The notes under the pieces are model-generated. The model did no database searches and was not told the origin of the DNA. It saw only the letters and a list, made by a program, of their open reading frames with translations. Position numbers and translations under genes: made by a program. DNA of 64,000 nt from Candidatus Peregrinibacteria bacterium (lineage in GTDB: Bacteria; Patescibacteriota; Gracilibacteria; UM-FILTER-43-11), in contig JAFGCT010000005.1 of the NCBI GenBank assembly GCA_016932505.1, positions 1-64,000 on the forward strand, written 5' to 3'. This document shows, one piece after another, positions 53,489-61,959 of the stretch (within the stretch, counting starts at the first letter, position 1; every line of letters begins with the position of its first letter).

Positions 53489-53737
53489 ATGGAAAAAGAA
53501 TTATTACTTACAGATTTAGAACCCAATCAAAAAGGAGAGATTGTTTCCGTTTTGGGTGGTGCAATGGCAACAAAAAGATTAGCTGATTTAGGTTTATCTT
53601 CGGGAACAAAAATAAAAATTATTAAGAAAGCTCCATTTTCTGGTCCAATAAAAATTGAATTTTATGAATCACGATTAGTTTTAGGTAGGGGGTTGGCTTC
53701 AAAAATTTTAGTAAAAATAATACAAAATGAGGAATAA
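53489..53737 (+). CDS. feoA: ferrous iron transport protein A
   Basis: An 82-residue SH3-like protein (LTDLEPNQKGEIVSVLGG, RLADLGLSSGTKIKI, ESRLVLGRGLASKILVK) that binds FeoB. Its end overlaps the feoB start by 11 bases. Confidence 0.92.
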   Translation: MEKELLLTDLEPNQKGEIVSVLGGAMATKRLADLGLSSGTKIKIIKKAPFSGPIKIEFYESRLVLGRGLASKILVKIIQNEE

Positions 53738-55661
53738 GAAAAAACTTAACATTGTTTTAGCGGGTCAGGCAAATGTTGGAAAATCGGTCATCTTTAATCA
53801 TTTAACCGGTTTACATCAGCATATTGGCAACTGGGCTGGGAAAACTGTAGAAAAAGCGGAGGGCACCTTGTTTTACAAAGGTTATTCAATTGATGTTTTA
53901 GATTTACCTGGAATATATTCTTTAACAACTTATTCACTAGAAGAATTGATTTCAAGAGAATATATTGCTGTGCAAAAACCAGATTTTGTAATTAACGTAG
54001 TAAGCGCTACAAATTTAGAACGAAATTTACTTTTTACTTTGCAGCTTTTGGAATTAGAGAGGCCAATAGTAATTGCCTTAAATATGTTTGATTTGATTAA
54101 ACATAAAGGGATAGAGATTGATTTCCAAAAACTCGAGGAATTGTTAAATGTACCAATTGTTCCTACTATTGGAGCTCAGAGGAAAGGGCTGACAAAGGTG
54201 TTGGATTCGGGAATCAAATTAATTAGAAATTCCGCTTCCAAACACAAATCTTTATTAAAATATGGAAAAGAGGTAGAAGAAAGAATTGAAGTATTGATTA
54301 AAGATTTAGCTAATATAAAAACTTTATATCCTAAAAGATGGTTGGCAATAAAGCTTCTGGAAAAAGACAAAGCAATAGAAATGTTAATAAATAATACAGG
54401 TGTACTTAGTAAGACTAAAAAACTCATTAATGAATTGGAAAAAATTCATGGACATGATTCATCTATTGTAATTGCTCAGGAAAGGTGTTTTTTGTCATCA
54501 CAGATTCTTCAAAAAGTAATGAAAATTACAAAACCAAAAAAAATAACTTTATCGGAAAAGTGGGGTAATGTTACTTCTCATAAATTTTGGGGTTATCTTA
54601 TTATGGTTACTATTTTACTTTTGATGTTTTTATCAGTTTTCCAATTTGGAGATTGGTTCTCTTCAATGTTGGAAAAAATTGGTTCAGGCTTTCATACAAA
54701 ATGGGATGCTGTATTTGGTGTTTCGGTTTTAGCTTCTTTAGCTTGGTCAGCAATAGAAGGTGTAATTGCTTTAATTGAGATTGCACTACCTTATATTATT
54801 CCTTTCTATCTGATCTTATTTTTATTAGAGGATTGGGGATATCTGGCTAGAGTAGCCTTTTTAACAGATTCTTTTATGCATAGAATGGGGGTTCATGGTA
54901 AAGCGTGTATTCCATTGATACTTGGTTTTGGATGCAATGTGCCAGCTTGTTTATCTTGCCGTATTATGGAAACAGAAAGGGAGAGATTTTTGACTGGATT
55001 CTTGACCACTTTAGTTCCTTGCGCTGCTGTAACTGTGATTATTATGGGTTTGGTTGGAAAGTTTGTAGGGATTGGTTGGGCATTAGGATTATATCTGTTT
55101 GCTATTATAGTTATTTTTATATTAGGAAAAATAGCTTCGAAAATCTTACCTGGGGAACCGACAGAACTGATTATGGAAATGCCTGAATATAAACAGCCTA
55201 ATTTAAAGACAGTTATTTTACAAACGTGGTTTAGACTTAAGAAGTTTATTTGCATTGCTACACCTGTTGTTGTTATTTCGGGGGTAATAATTGAAGCTGT
55301 AAGATTATTAAATGGGCTACCTTTTATAGCTAATCTATTAAGTCCTATTACTGTTAATTGGCTAGGTTTGCCATCAATTACGGGCATTCTACTTATTTTA
55401 GGCATTTTAAGAAAAGAGCTGATTTTAGTAATGCTTGCAACTTTGATGGGTACCACTAATTTTATTGAAGTAATGACTCCTGTTCAAATGATTACTCTGG
55501 CTTTGGTAAGTATGTTTTACATACCTTGTGTCGCCACTATTGCCGCTTTATGGAAAGAATTTGGCTGGAAAAAAACATTGATTATTAGTTTATTTGAAAT
55601 TACTTTTGCAATCGTTATTGCGGGAATAATATCAAAAATTTTAACAATTTTATGGATTTAA
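53727..55661 (+). CDS. feoB: ferrous iron transporter B
   Basis: A 644-residue transporter for Fe2+. N-terminal G domain: G1 GQANVGKS (near residue 12), the G2/G3 stretch IGNWAGKTVEKAEG and DLPGIYSL, and G4 NMFD; then about eight transmembrane helices with the Gate motifs GFGCNVPACLSCRIMETER and the second Cys motif YIPCVATIAALWKE. The length is shorter than the E. coli protein but normal for Patescibacteria-sized FeoB. Confidence 0.95.
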   Translation: MRNKKKLNIVLAGQANVGKSVIFNHLTGLHQHIGNWAGKTVEKAEGTLFYKGYSIDVLDLPGIYSLTTYSLEELISREYIAVQKPDFVINVVSATNLERNLLFTLQLLELERPIVIALNMFDLIKHKGIEIDFQKLEELLNVPIVPTIGAQRKGLTKVLDSGIKLIRNSASKHKSLLKYGKEVEERIEVLIKDLANIKTLYPKRWLAIKLLEKDKAIEMLINNTGVLSKTKKLINELEKIHGHDSSIVIAQERCFLSSQILQKVMKITKPKKITLSEKWGNVTSHKFWGYLIMVTILLLMFLSVFQFGDWFSSMLEKIGSGFHTKWDAVFGVSVLASLAWSAIEGVIALIEIALPYIIPFYLILFLLEDWGYLARVAFLTDSFMHRMGVHGKACIPLILGFGCNVPACLSCRIMETERERFLTGFLTTLVPCAAVTVIIMGLVGKFVGIGWALGLYLFAIIVIFILGKIASKILPGEPTELIMEMPEYKQPNLKTVILQTWFRLKKFICIATPVVVISGVIIEAVRLLNGLPFIANLLSPITVNWLGLPSITGILLILGILRKELILVMLATLMGTTNFIEVMTPVQMITLALVSMFYIPCVATIAALWKEFGWKKTLIISLFEITFAIVIAGIISKILTILWI

Positions 55662-56077
55662 AAAATACAAAAAAGGCTTTATTCGGAACAGTAAGAAATT
55701 TTAAACAGATTCTTCCGATTATTTTAGGTGTAATTATGTTGGTAAGTCTTTTTTTAGTGCTTATTCCAAATAGTTTTTATACCACTATTTTTACTGGTAA
55801 TAAAATTGTAGACCCATTAATGGGTGCTACTGTTGGTAGTATATCCAGTGGTAATCCTTTAATCAGTTATATATTAGGAGGTGAGCTTTTGGACCAAGGT
55901 GTTAGCTTAATTGCCGTAACTGCGTTTATATTAAGTTGGGTTACGGTTGGTATCATTCAATTGCCAGCAGAATCTTTAATGCTGGGTAGAAGGTTTGCAC
56001 TTACCAGAAATGTAATTAGTTTTATAAGTTCTATAATTGTCGCTTTTTTAACTGTTTTTACTTTATCGCTTATATGA
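55652..56077 (+). CDS. half-size permease-like membrane protein, first of a pair
   Basis: A 141-residue protein with four hydrophobic helices and the motif MGATVGSISSGNPLISYILGGE, followed by PAESLMLGRRFALTRN. This is the pattern of DUF318/ArsP-type permeases. It overlaps feoB by 10 bases and its partner by four. With the next gene it probably forms a two-subunit permease; the substrate is unknown. Confidence 0.75.
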   Translation: MDLKNTKKALFGTVRNFKQILPIILGVIMLVSLFLVLIPNSFYTTIFTGNKIVDPLMGATVGSISSGNPLISYILGGELLDQGVSLIAVTAFILSWVTVGIIQLPAESLMLGRRFALTRNVISFISSIIVAFLTVFTLSLI

Positions 56078-56589
56078 TCAATAGATTTCTTGAGAAAATC
56101 AGCGGAAAATGGATTTTTTTGATTGTTGTTACAACTATTTATATTTTTTTATTAATCTTCAATTTTCATTCATTTGAAAGAGTTCTTATACAGTTTTTTA
56201 AGCTTATTTGGACGATACTGCCTATTTTTGTTTTGGTGTTTTGTCTGATGTTTCTTTCTAATCTATTTCTCGATTCAAAAAAAATAATCAAATATACAGG
56301 AAAAAGTGCTGGACTAAAAGGATGGATTATTTCTATCATTGCCGGGATTTTATCATCTGGGCCTATTTATATGTGGTATCCACTCTTAAGTGAGCTAAAA
56401 GATAAGGGTATGAAAGATGCTTTTATTACCACTTTTTTATACAATCGTGCGGTTAAAATCCCACTGTTACCTATGATTATTTATTATTTTGGTATTACTT
56501 TTACCATTATTCTTACCTTTTATATGATTTTATTTTCCGTTATAAACGGATTGATTGTCCATAAATTTCTTAACCTTAAAAAACCATGA
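56074..56589 (+). CDS. half-size permease-like membrane protein, second of a pair
   Basis: A 171-residue protein with about five helices and IAGILSSGPIYMWYPLLSELKDKGMKDAF, the counterpart of the Gly/Pro motif in the partner. Overlapping start codons on both sides (four bases) show tight coupling. Two half-proteins in place of one full-length DUF318-type permease would be unusual. Confidence 0.75.
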   Translation: MINRFLEKISGKWIFLIVVTTIYIFLLIFNFHSFERVLIQFFKLIWTILPIFVLVFCLMFLSNLFLDSKKIIKYTGKSAGLKGWIISIIAGILSSGPIYMWYPLLSELKDKGMKDAFITTFLYNRAVKIPLLPMIIYYFGITFTIILTFYMILFSVINGLIVHKFLNLKKP

Positions 56590-56900
56590 AAATTGCAATT
56601 GCTTCAGTTGGAAAAAAAGAGGACTCAGATGTAAGCTCACGTGGCGGTCGAGCTCCTTATTATTTAATATTTGATGACAAAGGAAAGTTTCTTGAAACTG
56701 TTTCAAATCCATTTGCGATTGGTGGCGGGGGTGCAGGTCCTTCTGTCGCTAAAATGCTTGTAGATATGAATGTAGATACAATAATAGCAGGTGTGATAGG
56801 TGACAAAATGGCTGATGCGTTAAATGAAAGGGGTATTAAGTATTTTGGAAGAGAGGGGAATATAAAGACTGTCTTGAGTAATTTTCTAAAAGAGAAATAG
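56586..56900 (+). CDS. NifX/NifB-type dinitrogenase iron-molybdenum cofactor family protein
   Basis: A 104-residue domain of the NifX-NifY-NifB C-terminal type: MKIAIASVGKKEDSDVSSRGGRAPYYLIFD, NPFAIGGGGAGPSVAKMLVDMNVDTIIAGVIG, KYFGREGNIK. In non-nitrogen-fixing anaerobes such proteins are found with Feo and DUF134 genes and probably carry or sense an iron-sulphur or metal cofactor. There is no sign of nitrogenase here. Confidence 0.9.
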   Translation: MKIAIASVGKKEDSDVSSRGGRAPYYLIFDDKGKFLETVSNPFAIGGGGAGPSVAKMLVDMNVDTIIAGVIGDKMADALNERGIKYFGREGNIKTVLSNFLKEK

Positions 56901-56914
56901 TATTTTTTCGAAAA

Positions 56915-57313
56915 TTATTCTGTTGATACTCCATCATACTCTTCATCATTAGCCTCTGCTTCTTCCTTGGTAGCACGAATAATGCCATCTTTGTGATGTG
57001 GTGGAGAATAAATAGTGTAAAGCTTTAATTTTGCTGTATCAGAGATATTAACAATATTATGTTCTGCGCCAGCTGGAACAACTATTGCTGAACCATCTTC
57101 GACTGTATATAAGTTTCCATCAATACTTACTTCACCTTGTCCTTCTTCAAAACGAAAGAATTGGTCGTTTTCAGAATGAATTTCCATGCCAATTTCTTCT
57201 TTGGGCTGTAAACACATCAAAACCAATTGACTATTTTTACCTGTATAAAGCACTTTTCGAAAATTCTCATTATCAATTGTTTCTTTTTCTATGTTTGCGG
57301 TAAATCCTTTCAT
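56915..57313 (-). CDS. cupin-domain protein
   Basis: A 132-residue protein with a single cupin barrel: motif 1 GMEIHSENDQFFRFEEGQGEV (His/Glu metal ligands) and motif 2 VPAGAEHNIVN (His). It has a C-terminal acidic tail. It is convergent with the Feo cluster. Such small cupins are often isomerases or sugar-binding; the function here is unknown. Confidence 0.88.
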   Translation of the reverse strand: MKGFTANIEKETIDNENFRKVLYTGKNSQLVLMCLQPKEEIGMEIHSENDQFFRFEEGQGEVSIDGNLYTVEDGSAIVVPAGAEHNIVNISDTAKLKLYTIYSPPHHKDGIIRATKEEAEANDEEYDGVSTE

Positions 57314-57418
57314 AATATTTTTTTAGTTAATAATTGGATATTTGTTGATTATATTTTAGCACATATTTTATTTTTTTATATTTGTTTAAAAAATGTCATT
57401 TGATATTTCATCAATGAT

Positions 57419-57452
57419 GGTAACACCGGTCCCGCTTAGCGGGGCGACCTCA
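57419..57452. repeat. tRNA-Met-derived fragment with palindrome in place of the T-arm
   Basis: GGTAACACCGGT (57419-57430) and CGACCTCA (57445-57452) copy the tRNA fragment 43 bp away (57462-57473 and 57488-57495). The intervening 14 bases, the T-arm CGGGATTGAACCGA in the original, are CCCGCTTAGCGGGG here, a palindrome of the same length. Confidence 0.8.
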
Positions 57453-57460
57453 AGTATGTT

Positions 57461-57510
57461 TGGTGTCACCGGTCGGGATTGAACCGACGACCTCAGGCTT
57501 ATGAGGCCTC
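57461..57510 (-). pseudogene. 3' half of a tRNA-Met (CAT), probable attachment site
   Basis: On the minus strand an anticodon arm (loop CTCATAA, CAT), variable loop, T-arm GTCGG-TTCAATC-CCGAC, acceptor 3' strand CGGTGAC, A and CCA are intact. The expected 5' acceptor GTCACCG and D-arm are missing and unrelated AT-rich DNA is joined at the anticodon stem. Such 3' fragments are left when a tyrosine integrase inserts into a tRNA gene; an integrase lies 1.8 kb away on the element side. Confidence 0.75.
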
Positions 57511-57668
57511 AAAAGCTTGAAATTAACCTTTGAAACACCTACTTATTGTTTTATTTAAGCTGTTTCTTGAACATTGTATTACACACTTGGTGCATTTAGC
57601 CGAGAACCACAGGCTCAATTGGGAGTATACCAGATTTTAGGATGAATTAAAATTTATTTTGTTGTCTT

Positions 57669-58232
57669 TTACACTTCATCATCTTGCTGGTTTTCTATAT
57701 AATTAAGGGTTTCAAGTGTTTCTTGACTCAAATTTACAGGTGAATATATTTGCCAAATACTAAATATTATTGAAGCAATTAGGGCTAGTATCGCAATTTT
57801 TAATGCTGTTTTTGCCTCCTTTCTTGCTTGTATCGATTCCTCTCTAGCTTCTTTAAGTTCAATATATTCTAAATATTTAAAATAAGCATTCTCATTCAGG
57901 TATATGCCCCTTGGCGTATTCCCATTAAGAATTGCATGTAATGCTATATGAAGAATACCATTTAATGTGTGTTCATGTCCGATAAAAAGCGTAATGGCTG
58001 TTTCAAATCTTCTTAACATATCTGGATATTTATTTCTTAATTCATTCCTTATTCTTCTATTGTATGTATCAACATCGTTGGCATCAATTATTTTTATAGG
58101 TAATTCAAAAGTATCATCAACTGTTTCTTTAATTAATCCCTCAATTTTTACGCCATCTATATCATTTTCAAAAACATATTTGAGAAATCTAATATTGAAA
58201 TGAGTATCAGGATTTTTATTGTGTTCATTCAT
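57669..58232 (-). CDS. hypothetical protein with C-terminal membrane anchor
   Basis: A 187-residue protein with a globular N-terminal part (DTHFNIRFLKYVFEND; FRRIR-type basic stretch; AITLFIGHEHTLNGILHIALHAI), a charged helix, and a transmembrane segment near residues 147-165 followed by a short tail. Not recognised. It is the gene nearest to the tRNA fragment inside the putative element. Confidence 0.65.
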   Translation of the reverse strand: MNEHNKNPDTHFNIRFLKYVFENDIDGVKIEGLIKETVDDTFELPIKIIDANDVDTYNRRIRNELRNKYPDMLRRFETAITLFIGHEHTLNGILHIALHAILNGNTPRGIYLNENAYFKYLEYIELKEAREESIQARKEAKTALKIAILALIASIIFSIWQIYSPVNLSQETLETLNYIENQQDDEV

Positions 58233-58402
58233 TTTTTCTTGAGATATATTACTTTTTTATAATTGTACTGCATTTATCCAATTATCTAAAGTTGTACTTG
58301 GAAAGTAGTAGAAAATTAGATAATAAAATATCTTAAAATAAGTTTACGTTCTTACTATAAAATGGTAGTATTAACACTCATTTAATTTGTAAAATATAAT
58401 TG

Positions 58403-58825
58403 GTGAAAATAACAATAAGTGAAAAAGACCTAAATGAATCGGGATTTACCCAATCGGGTATATGCAGATTTAAAGAGGTAGCAAGTGGATATGTAAACAG
58501 CTTATTTGAAAAAGCTATTTATTATGGTAAAGCAAATAAGGGCGATGGCTTAGAGGTTGAAATAACCCATGATAATGTAAGAAGTGCGGCGCATAATATT
58601 GCAAATTCTTATGGTAAGCCAACTAAGTCAACATGGTCGATTGTTGGAAATGTTGCAGAATATATATTCACAATTATTGCAACTTGGGGTCTAACTGTAC
58701 CAGTAGCACAAAATGTGGAAAATACAACTACCATTGGTGTAATTACAGAGCATGCAAATACTATTGGGACAGTTTGCATAGCCTTGACGGTACTTCTAAT
58801 AGTAATTCGTTTAACTAGAAATTAA
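58403..58825 (+). CDS. hypothetical two-span membrane protein, first of a pair
   Basis: A 140-residue protein (GTG start) with a soluble N-terminal domain of about 75 residues (SGICRFKEVASGYVNSLFEKAIYYGK, EVEITHDNVRSAAHNIA) and two hydrophobic segments (residues about 84-105 and 119-136). The N-terminal helix-strand-helix layout is faintly like a histone fold, which I would not press. It is 10 bp ahead of the next gene, and the pair is likely co-transcribed. Confidence 0.65.
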   Translation: MKITISEKDLNESGFTQSGICRFKEVASGYVNSLFEKAIYYGKANKGDGLEVEITHDNVRSAAHNIANSYGKPTKSTWSIVGNVAEYIFTIIATWGLTVPVAQNVENTTTIGVITEHANTIGTVCIALTVLLIVIRLTRN

Positions 58826-58835
58826 TATAATAATT

Positions 58836-59273
58836 ATGAAAAAAATAGTTCAATTTACATATACAGATTCTGCAAAGAAAGAACTTAAAAAGTTTCAATC
58901 AAAGCAAAAAGAAATTATTGAGAGTATCATAAAAAATAAAAAGTACATTCATGGTGATAATTTTATCGAAATAACTGGAAGTGATATACAGGATATGGAA
59001 GAACTTATAAAAATATCAGATACAAATAAAAAAAATAAATTAATAATGCGAAAAATAATTATTTCAATTTACTTATTGGTTGGCTTTTCAATGTTCTCAA
59101 TAGGTATTTTTTATGATTATATAGTAGAGGAAATTTTAAATAATCCTATTCGTAGCATGCTAGTTTTGACTGGCTTCATAATGATTATGGTTAGTTCAAT
59201 TTTTGCACAAATATTTCAAGAATCATTTAAAAAAGAAGAAGGTGATAAAGATGGTATTGATATAAGAAATTAG
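58836..59273 (+). CDS. hypothetical two-span membrane protein, second of a pair
   Basis: A 145-residue protein with a basic N-terminal part of about 65 residues (FTYTDSAKKELKKFQSKQKEI; begins like RelE/ParE-type toxins) and two C-terminal transmembrane helices (about residues 72-93 and 104-124) with a charged tail. It is convergent with the integrase gene. A membrane-active effector is one reading, but I have no family match. Confidence 0.65.
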   Translation: MKKIVQFTYTDSAKKELKKFQSKQKEIIESIIKNKKYIHGDNFIEITGSDIQDMEELIKISDTNKKNKLIMRKIIISIYLLVGFSMFSIGIFYDYIVEEILNNPIRSMLVLTGFIMIMVSSIFAQIFQESFKKEEGDKDGIDIRN

Positions 59274-59281
59274 TATTTCTC

Positions 59282-60169
59282 TTAGAATAATTCCACAGCA
59301 TTCAGCCCTGCACTTAAAGCTTTGGATGACATTTTAACATAAATCATAGTAGATTGAATATCGGAATGTCCCATGATTTGTTGAACCTTAGGCAGGGCTA
59401 CATTCTGTTCTACTGCTACGCTTCCAAATGTATGGCGTAACTGATGAGGGGTAAAATAAATATTGGTCATCTTTCGAAGTGTTTGAAATATGCCTTTTAT
59501 ACCACTTTCAGTTAAAGGCCTATTGCTTTGTGAGCTGACAAATAGATACATCGATTCTTTTTTAGCTATTTTTCGATCAGTAAGATAGCGTTTCAAAACA
59601 TATTTTAACTTATGATGGATGGGTACATAGCGATCTTTACCACCCTTTCCTTGTCGTATTAGGAGTATTCCGGTATCTAAATTCACATCCATTAGCTCGA
59701 GATTGAGTAATTCATTACGACGTAATCCTGAATACAGTAGAGTTGCGATGATTGCATGGTTACGTGAGCGTTCGTATTCGTACCGCCACGAATGACTGAA
59801 TGCAGTGTACAGAATTTTTCTAGCCTCATCTTCAGTTAATCGCCTAGGTAACCTTTGCGGACGTTTGGGCTTCTTGATTTCAAGAATTGGGTTCTTTTTC
59901 ATATACCTATTTAATACACACCAATTAAAGAATTTTTTGAGATATTTGTGATAATTCACAAACCGATAATACGACCATTGATATCTTTCTTTACCCTCAT
60001 AAAAGAACTCTCGGAGTAATCCCAAGTCGATATCTGACAGATTAACTGCATTCGTGCGTTTAACAAAAGTTTTGATTGTACTTTCGAGATCACGAAGGGT
60101 ATTGATAGCTAAGCCCTCCTCAACGGCGCAGTATCGGCGGAACCTGTGGTGGAGTTCTAGGATGTTCAT
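59282..60169 (-). CDS. tyrosine recombinase/integrase
   Basis: A 295-residue XerC/D-like recombinase: an N-terminal SAM-like core-binding domain, then the catalytic domain with Arg (LLYSGLRRNELL), Lys (GKGGKDRYVPIH), HxxR (HQLRHTFG), His (MGHSDIQST) and the nucleophile Tyr (MIYVKMSS). It is preceded by two bases by a replication-initiator-like gene, and lies between a tRNA fragment and the structured region, so it is the likely integrase of this element. A chromosomal Xer role is less likely because of this context. Confidence 0.92.
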   Translation of the reverse strand: MNILELHHRFRRYCAVEEGLAINTLRDLESTIKTFVKRTNAVNLSDIDLGLLREFFYEGKERYQWSYYRFVNYHKYLKKFFNWCVLNRYMKKNPILEIKKPKRPQRLPRRLTEDEARKILYTAFSHSWRYEYERSRNHAIIATLLYSGLRRNELLNLELMDVNLDTGILLIRQGKGGKDRYVPIHHKLKYVLKRYLTDRKIAKKESMYLFVSSQSNRPLTESGIKGIFQTLRKMTNIYFTPHQLRHTFGSVAVEQNVALPKVQQIMGHSDIQSTMIYVKMSSKALSAGLNAVELF

Positions 60170-60171
60170 AA

Positions 60172-60723
60172 TTAATTGCCATATAATTGATCTCTTGCTC
60201 TTTTGTCACCTGACTCAGCACGAGAGATAAGTCGTTCATGTTCATTTGGCTCAGGCATTTTTGTTTTTTTTAAAAAATTATTTTTAATTTTATTTATGAT
60301 TCTTAAATTCTTTTCATTCTTTTTATTATTAACATTATTGTTAGTAGACTGTTTGCCTTCCGTTTGTCTTTCATTTGCAATTTCATTTGCCCTACCATCT
60401 GATTGATAAAAGTCATAATTATTGATTGTAATAACTGAAGAAACGTTGTTTTTTTGCCTGTTTATCCCCCCATCAATTTCAAGCTCTTTAAAAAATCTGC
60501 TTACTTTCCCAGTACTCCATTTCCATCTTTTTGAAAGCCTCTCTTGTGACCAGCCCACTTGACCTCTTTCTATCGCCAAACGTATGCCACGATTTCTAAT
60601 ATACCCCTCCTTGTGATTAGCAAGACCAATTAAATCAACCCATGCCTGACCTCTTGTGAATTTTTCAGAAAGCCACAAGTCTGAGTTTAATAATGTTCTA
60701 TGAATTGAATACCAACCCTCCAT
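60172..60723 (-). CDS. phage/plasmid replication-initiator-like winged-helix protein
   Basis: A 183-residue protein that opens with GWYSIHRTLLNSDLWL...FTRGQAWVDLIGLANHKEG and has a winged-helix segment (GQVGWSQERLSKRWKWSTGKVSRFFKELE) followed by a low-complexity Asn/Lys region. It is like the N-terminal domain of phage replisome organisers and element-encoded replication proteins. Co-transcribed with the integrase. It supports a mobile element that can replicate or once did. Confidence 0.8.
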   Translation of the reverse strand: MEGWYSIHRTLLNSDLWLSEKFTRGQAWVDLIGLANHKEGYIRNRGIRLAIERGQVGWSQERLSKRWKWSTGKVSRFFKELEIDGGINRQKNNVSSVITINNYDFYQSDGRANEIANERQTEGKQSTNNNVNNKKNEKNLRIINKIKNNFLKKTKMPEPNEHERLISRAESGDKRARDQLYGN

Positions 60724-61088
60724 AATAAATATTTTTTTGTATATGCAAACACGCTCCCTTGAAACGTAAGTTTCTTGCGAGTGTTTTCTTGTCTATTTAT
60801 GAGATAAAAGGAATTTACTATCTCATAAGATAGGCGGTTGTAATTTTATTGAGGTCGGCAAAGCCTATAGTCTATCTCCTACTACCCCTCTTGTTGTCGG
60901 GTTTTCAGCTCCGTGTAATAACACGGTTTCACTGATGCCTTCTTGCAAAAAATAAAAAGATCATTTTTATATCTATAGTATACGAAATATGGCAAGACAA
61001 TTGCAAATGATTTTTTAAAATACAAGGTTTTACGAAACATTAAAGATGTGAATTAAGAATACCTAAGGTTAAGTTAATCCTATGAGGG
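60724..61088. other. intergenic region with several inverted repeats
   Basis: No gene. Seen: GAAAC-GTAA-GTTTC (near 60763), TTATGAGATA (60797-60806) with TATCTCATAA (60819-60828), ATAGGC with GCCTAT (60830-60868), and CCGTGT-AATA-ACACGG (60911-60926). The minus strand would be the leader of the replication-initiator-like gene; the palindromes could be its operator or an origin. The function is not known. Confidence 0.5.
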
Positions 61089-61273
61089 TATTTTAGGATG
61101 ACAAGATTTCATATCTAACCTAAAATAGTGTTGCAACTCACTTCGTAGGCATTCTTGTGAAAATTAAAGACGTTTTTGCGTCACAACTCAGATAGTAGCG
61201 GGGTTATCTCTCCTGCCTCTGAGTTGGCTCGCAAGAGCTTACGAAGTGGGTTGCCAGGAGTAAGGTAACCCCA
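61089..61273. ncRNA. strongly structured region with interleaved long stems
   Basis: TATTTTAGG (61089-61097) pairs with CCTAAAATA (61119-61127). A stem of 18 consecutive pairs (two G-U) is formed by 61133-61150 and 61237-61254. CAACTCAGA (61184-61192) pairs with TCTGAGTTG (61218-61226). GGGGTTATC-T-CTCCTG (61200-61215) pairs with CAGGAG-TAA-GGTAACCCC (61255-61272), 15 pairs. The last pair crosses the 18-bp stem, so the two are a pseudoknot or alternatives. It ends six bases before the ATG of the lipoprotein gene. Confidence 0.6.
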
Positions 61274-61278
61274 CTTTT

Positions 61279-61683
61279 ATGAATTATAAAAATATCATTA
61301 TTATATTAACTTTTTGCACCATTCTACTATCAGGTTGTGGTAAAGATTTCGAGAAAAAGGAAAAATGTGTGAAATATTTACCTGAAATTGAAGCTGATAT
61401 GGAAAAATCAGAAAGGGAATTGCCATCTATTGATACAGGTTATCCTCAATTTAATGTAAGTCAGATTTTTTATAGCCCAAGATTAGATACTTGCTTAGTG
61501 GATATTAACAACTACTATTCCAATTGGAACAATGAAAGAATTCTAATGGATGTATTAACAAGAAAAACGATAATTAGATATGTTAATCAAAGGGATATTG
61601 CGGAATTTATTGAAGAAAATGATGTGATAAATCATGAAGGCACACTTGAAGAATATAATGAAAGAGTTATTAATTATAAATAA
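61279..61683 (+). CDS. small lipoprotein of unknown function
   Basis: A 134-residue protein with a lipoprotein signal peptide (lipobox LSGC, Cys20) and a mostly charged extracytoplasmic part with three further cysteines. It starts directly after the structured region and is followed after eight bases by a small membrane gene on the same strand. Not recognised. Confidence 0.65.
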   Translation: MNYKNIIIILTFCTILLSGCGKDFEKKEKCVKYLPEIEADMEKSERELPSIDTGYPQFNVSQIFYSPRLDTCLVDINNYYSNWNNERILMDVLTRKTIIRYVNQRDIAEFIEENDVINHEGTLEEYNERVINYK

Positions 61684-61691
61684 AAGATAAT

Positions 61692-61889
61692 ATGAAAAAA
61701 TTCTATTACATAGTAATAGGGGTGATTGTTATAAGATCCTTTGCATTTCTAACAAGTCCGCTAGATCATCCATTTGAAGATTATTTTTTTATGGTACTAG
61801 CAGGCTTATTAATTATGTTAATAGGAAAAATAATTCATCTGATTATTTGTTTGATTAAAAAAATATTCAAAAAAGTTAAATTAGATTAG
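61692..61889 (+). CDS. small two-span membrane protein
   Basis: A 65-residue product with two hydrophobic helices (residues about 4-20 and 30-55) and a Lys-rich C-terminus. Probably in an operon with the lipoprotein gene just ahead. Small accessory membrane proteins of this kind are common in mobile elements; the function is unknown. Confidence 0.5.
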   Translation: MKKFYYIVIGVIVIRSFAFLTSPLDHPFEDYFFMVLAGLLIMLIGKIIHLIICLIKKIFKKVKLD

Positions 61890-61959
61890 CTTGTTTAAAA
61901 AATGTGGTTAAATAACACTTTTTTTGCCTAAATAGTCAAAGAATTCCATAATCATATAG

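Noticed and set aside
56586-56900. Nitrogen fixation
   Set aside because: The NifX-like domain occurs widely with Feo genes; no nitrogenase or other nif gene is present.
58403-58640. Histone-fold domain in the two-span protein
   Set aside because: The similarity is only in general helix-strand-helix layout; no diagnostic residues are present.
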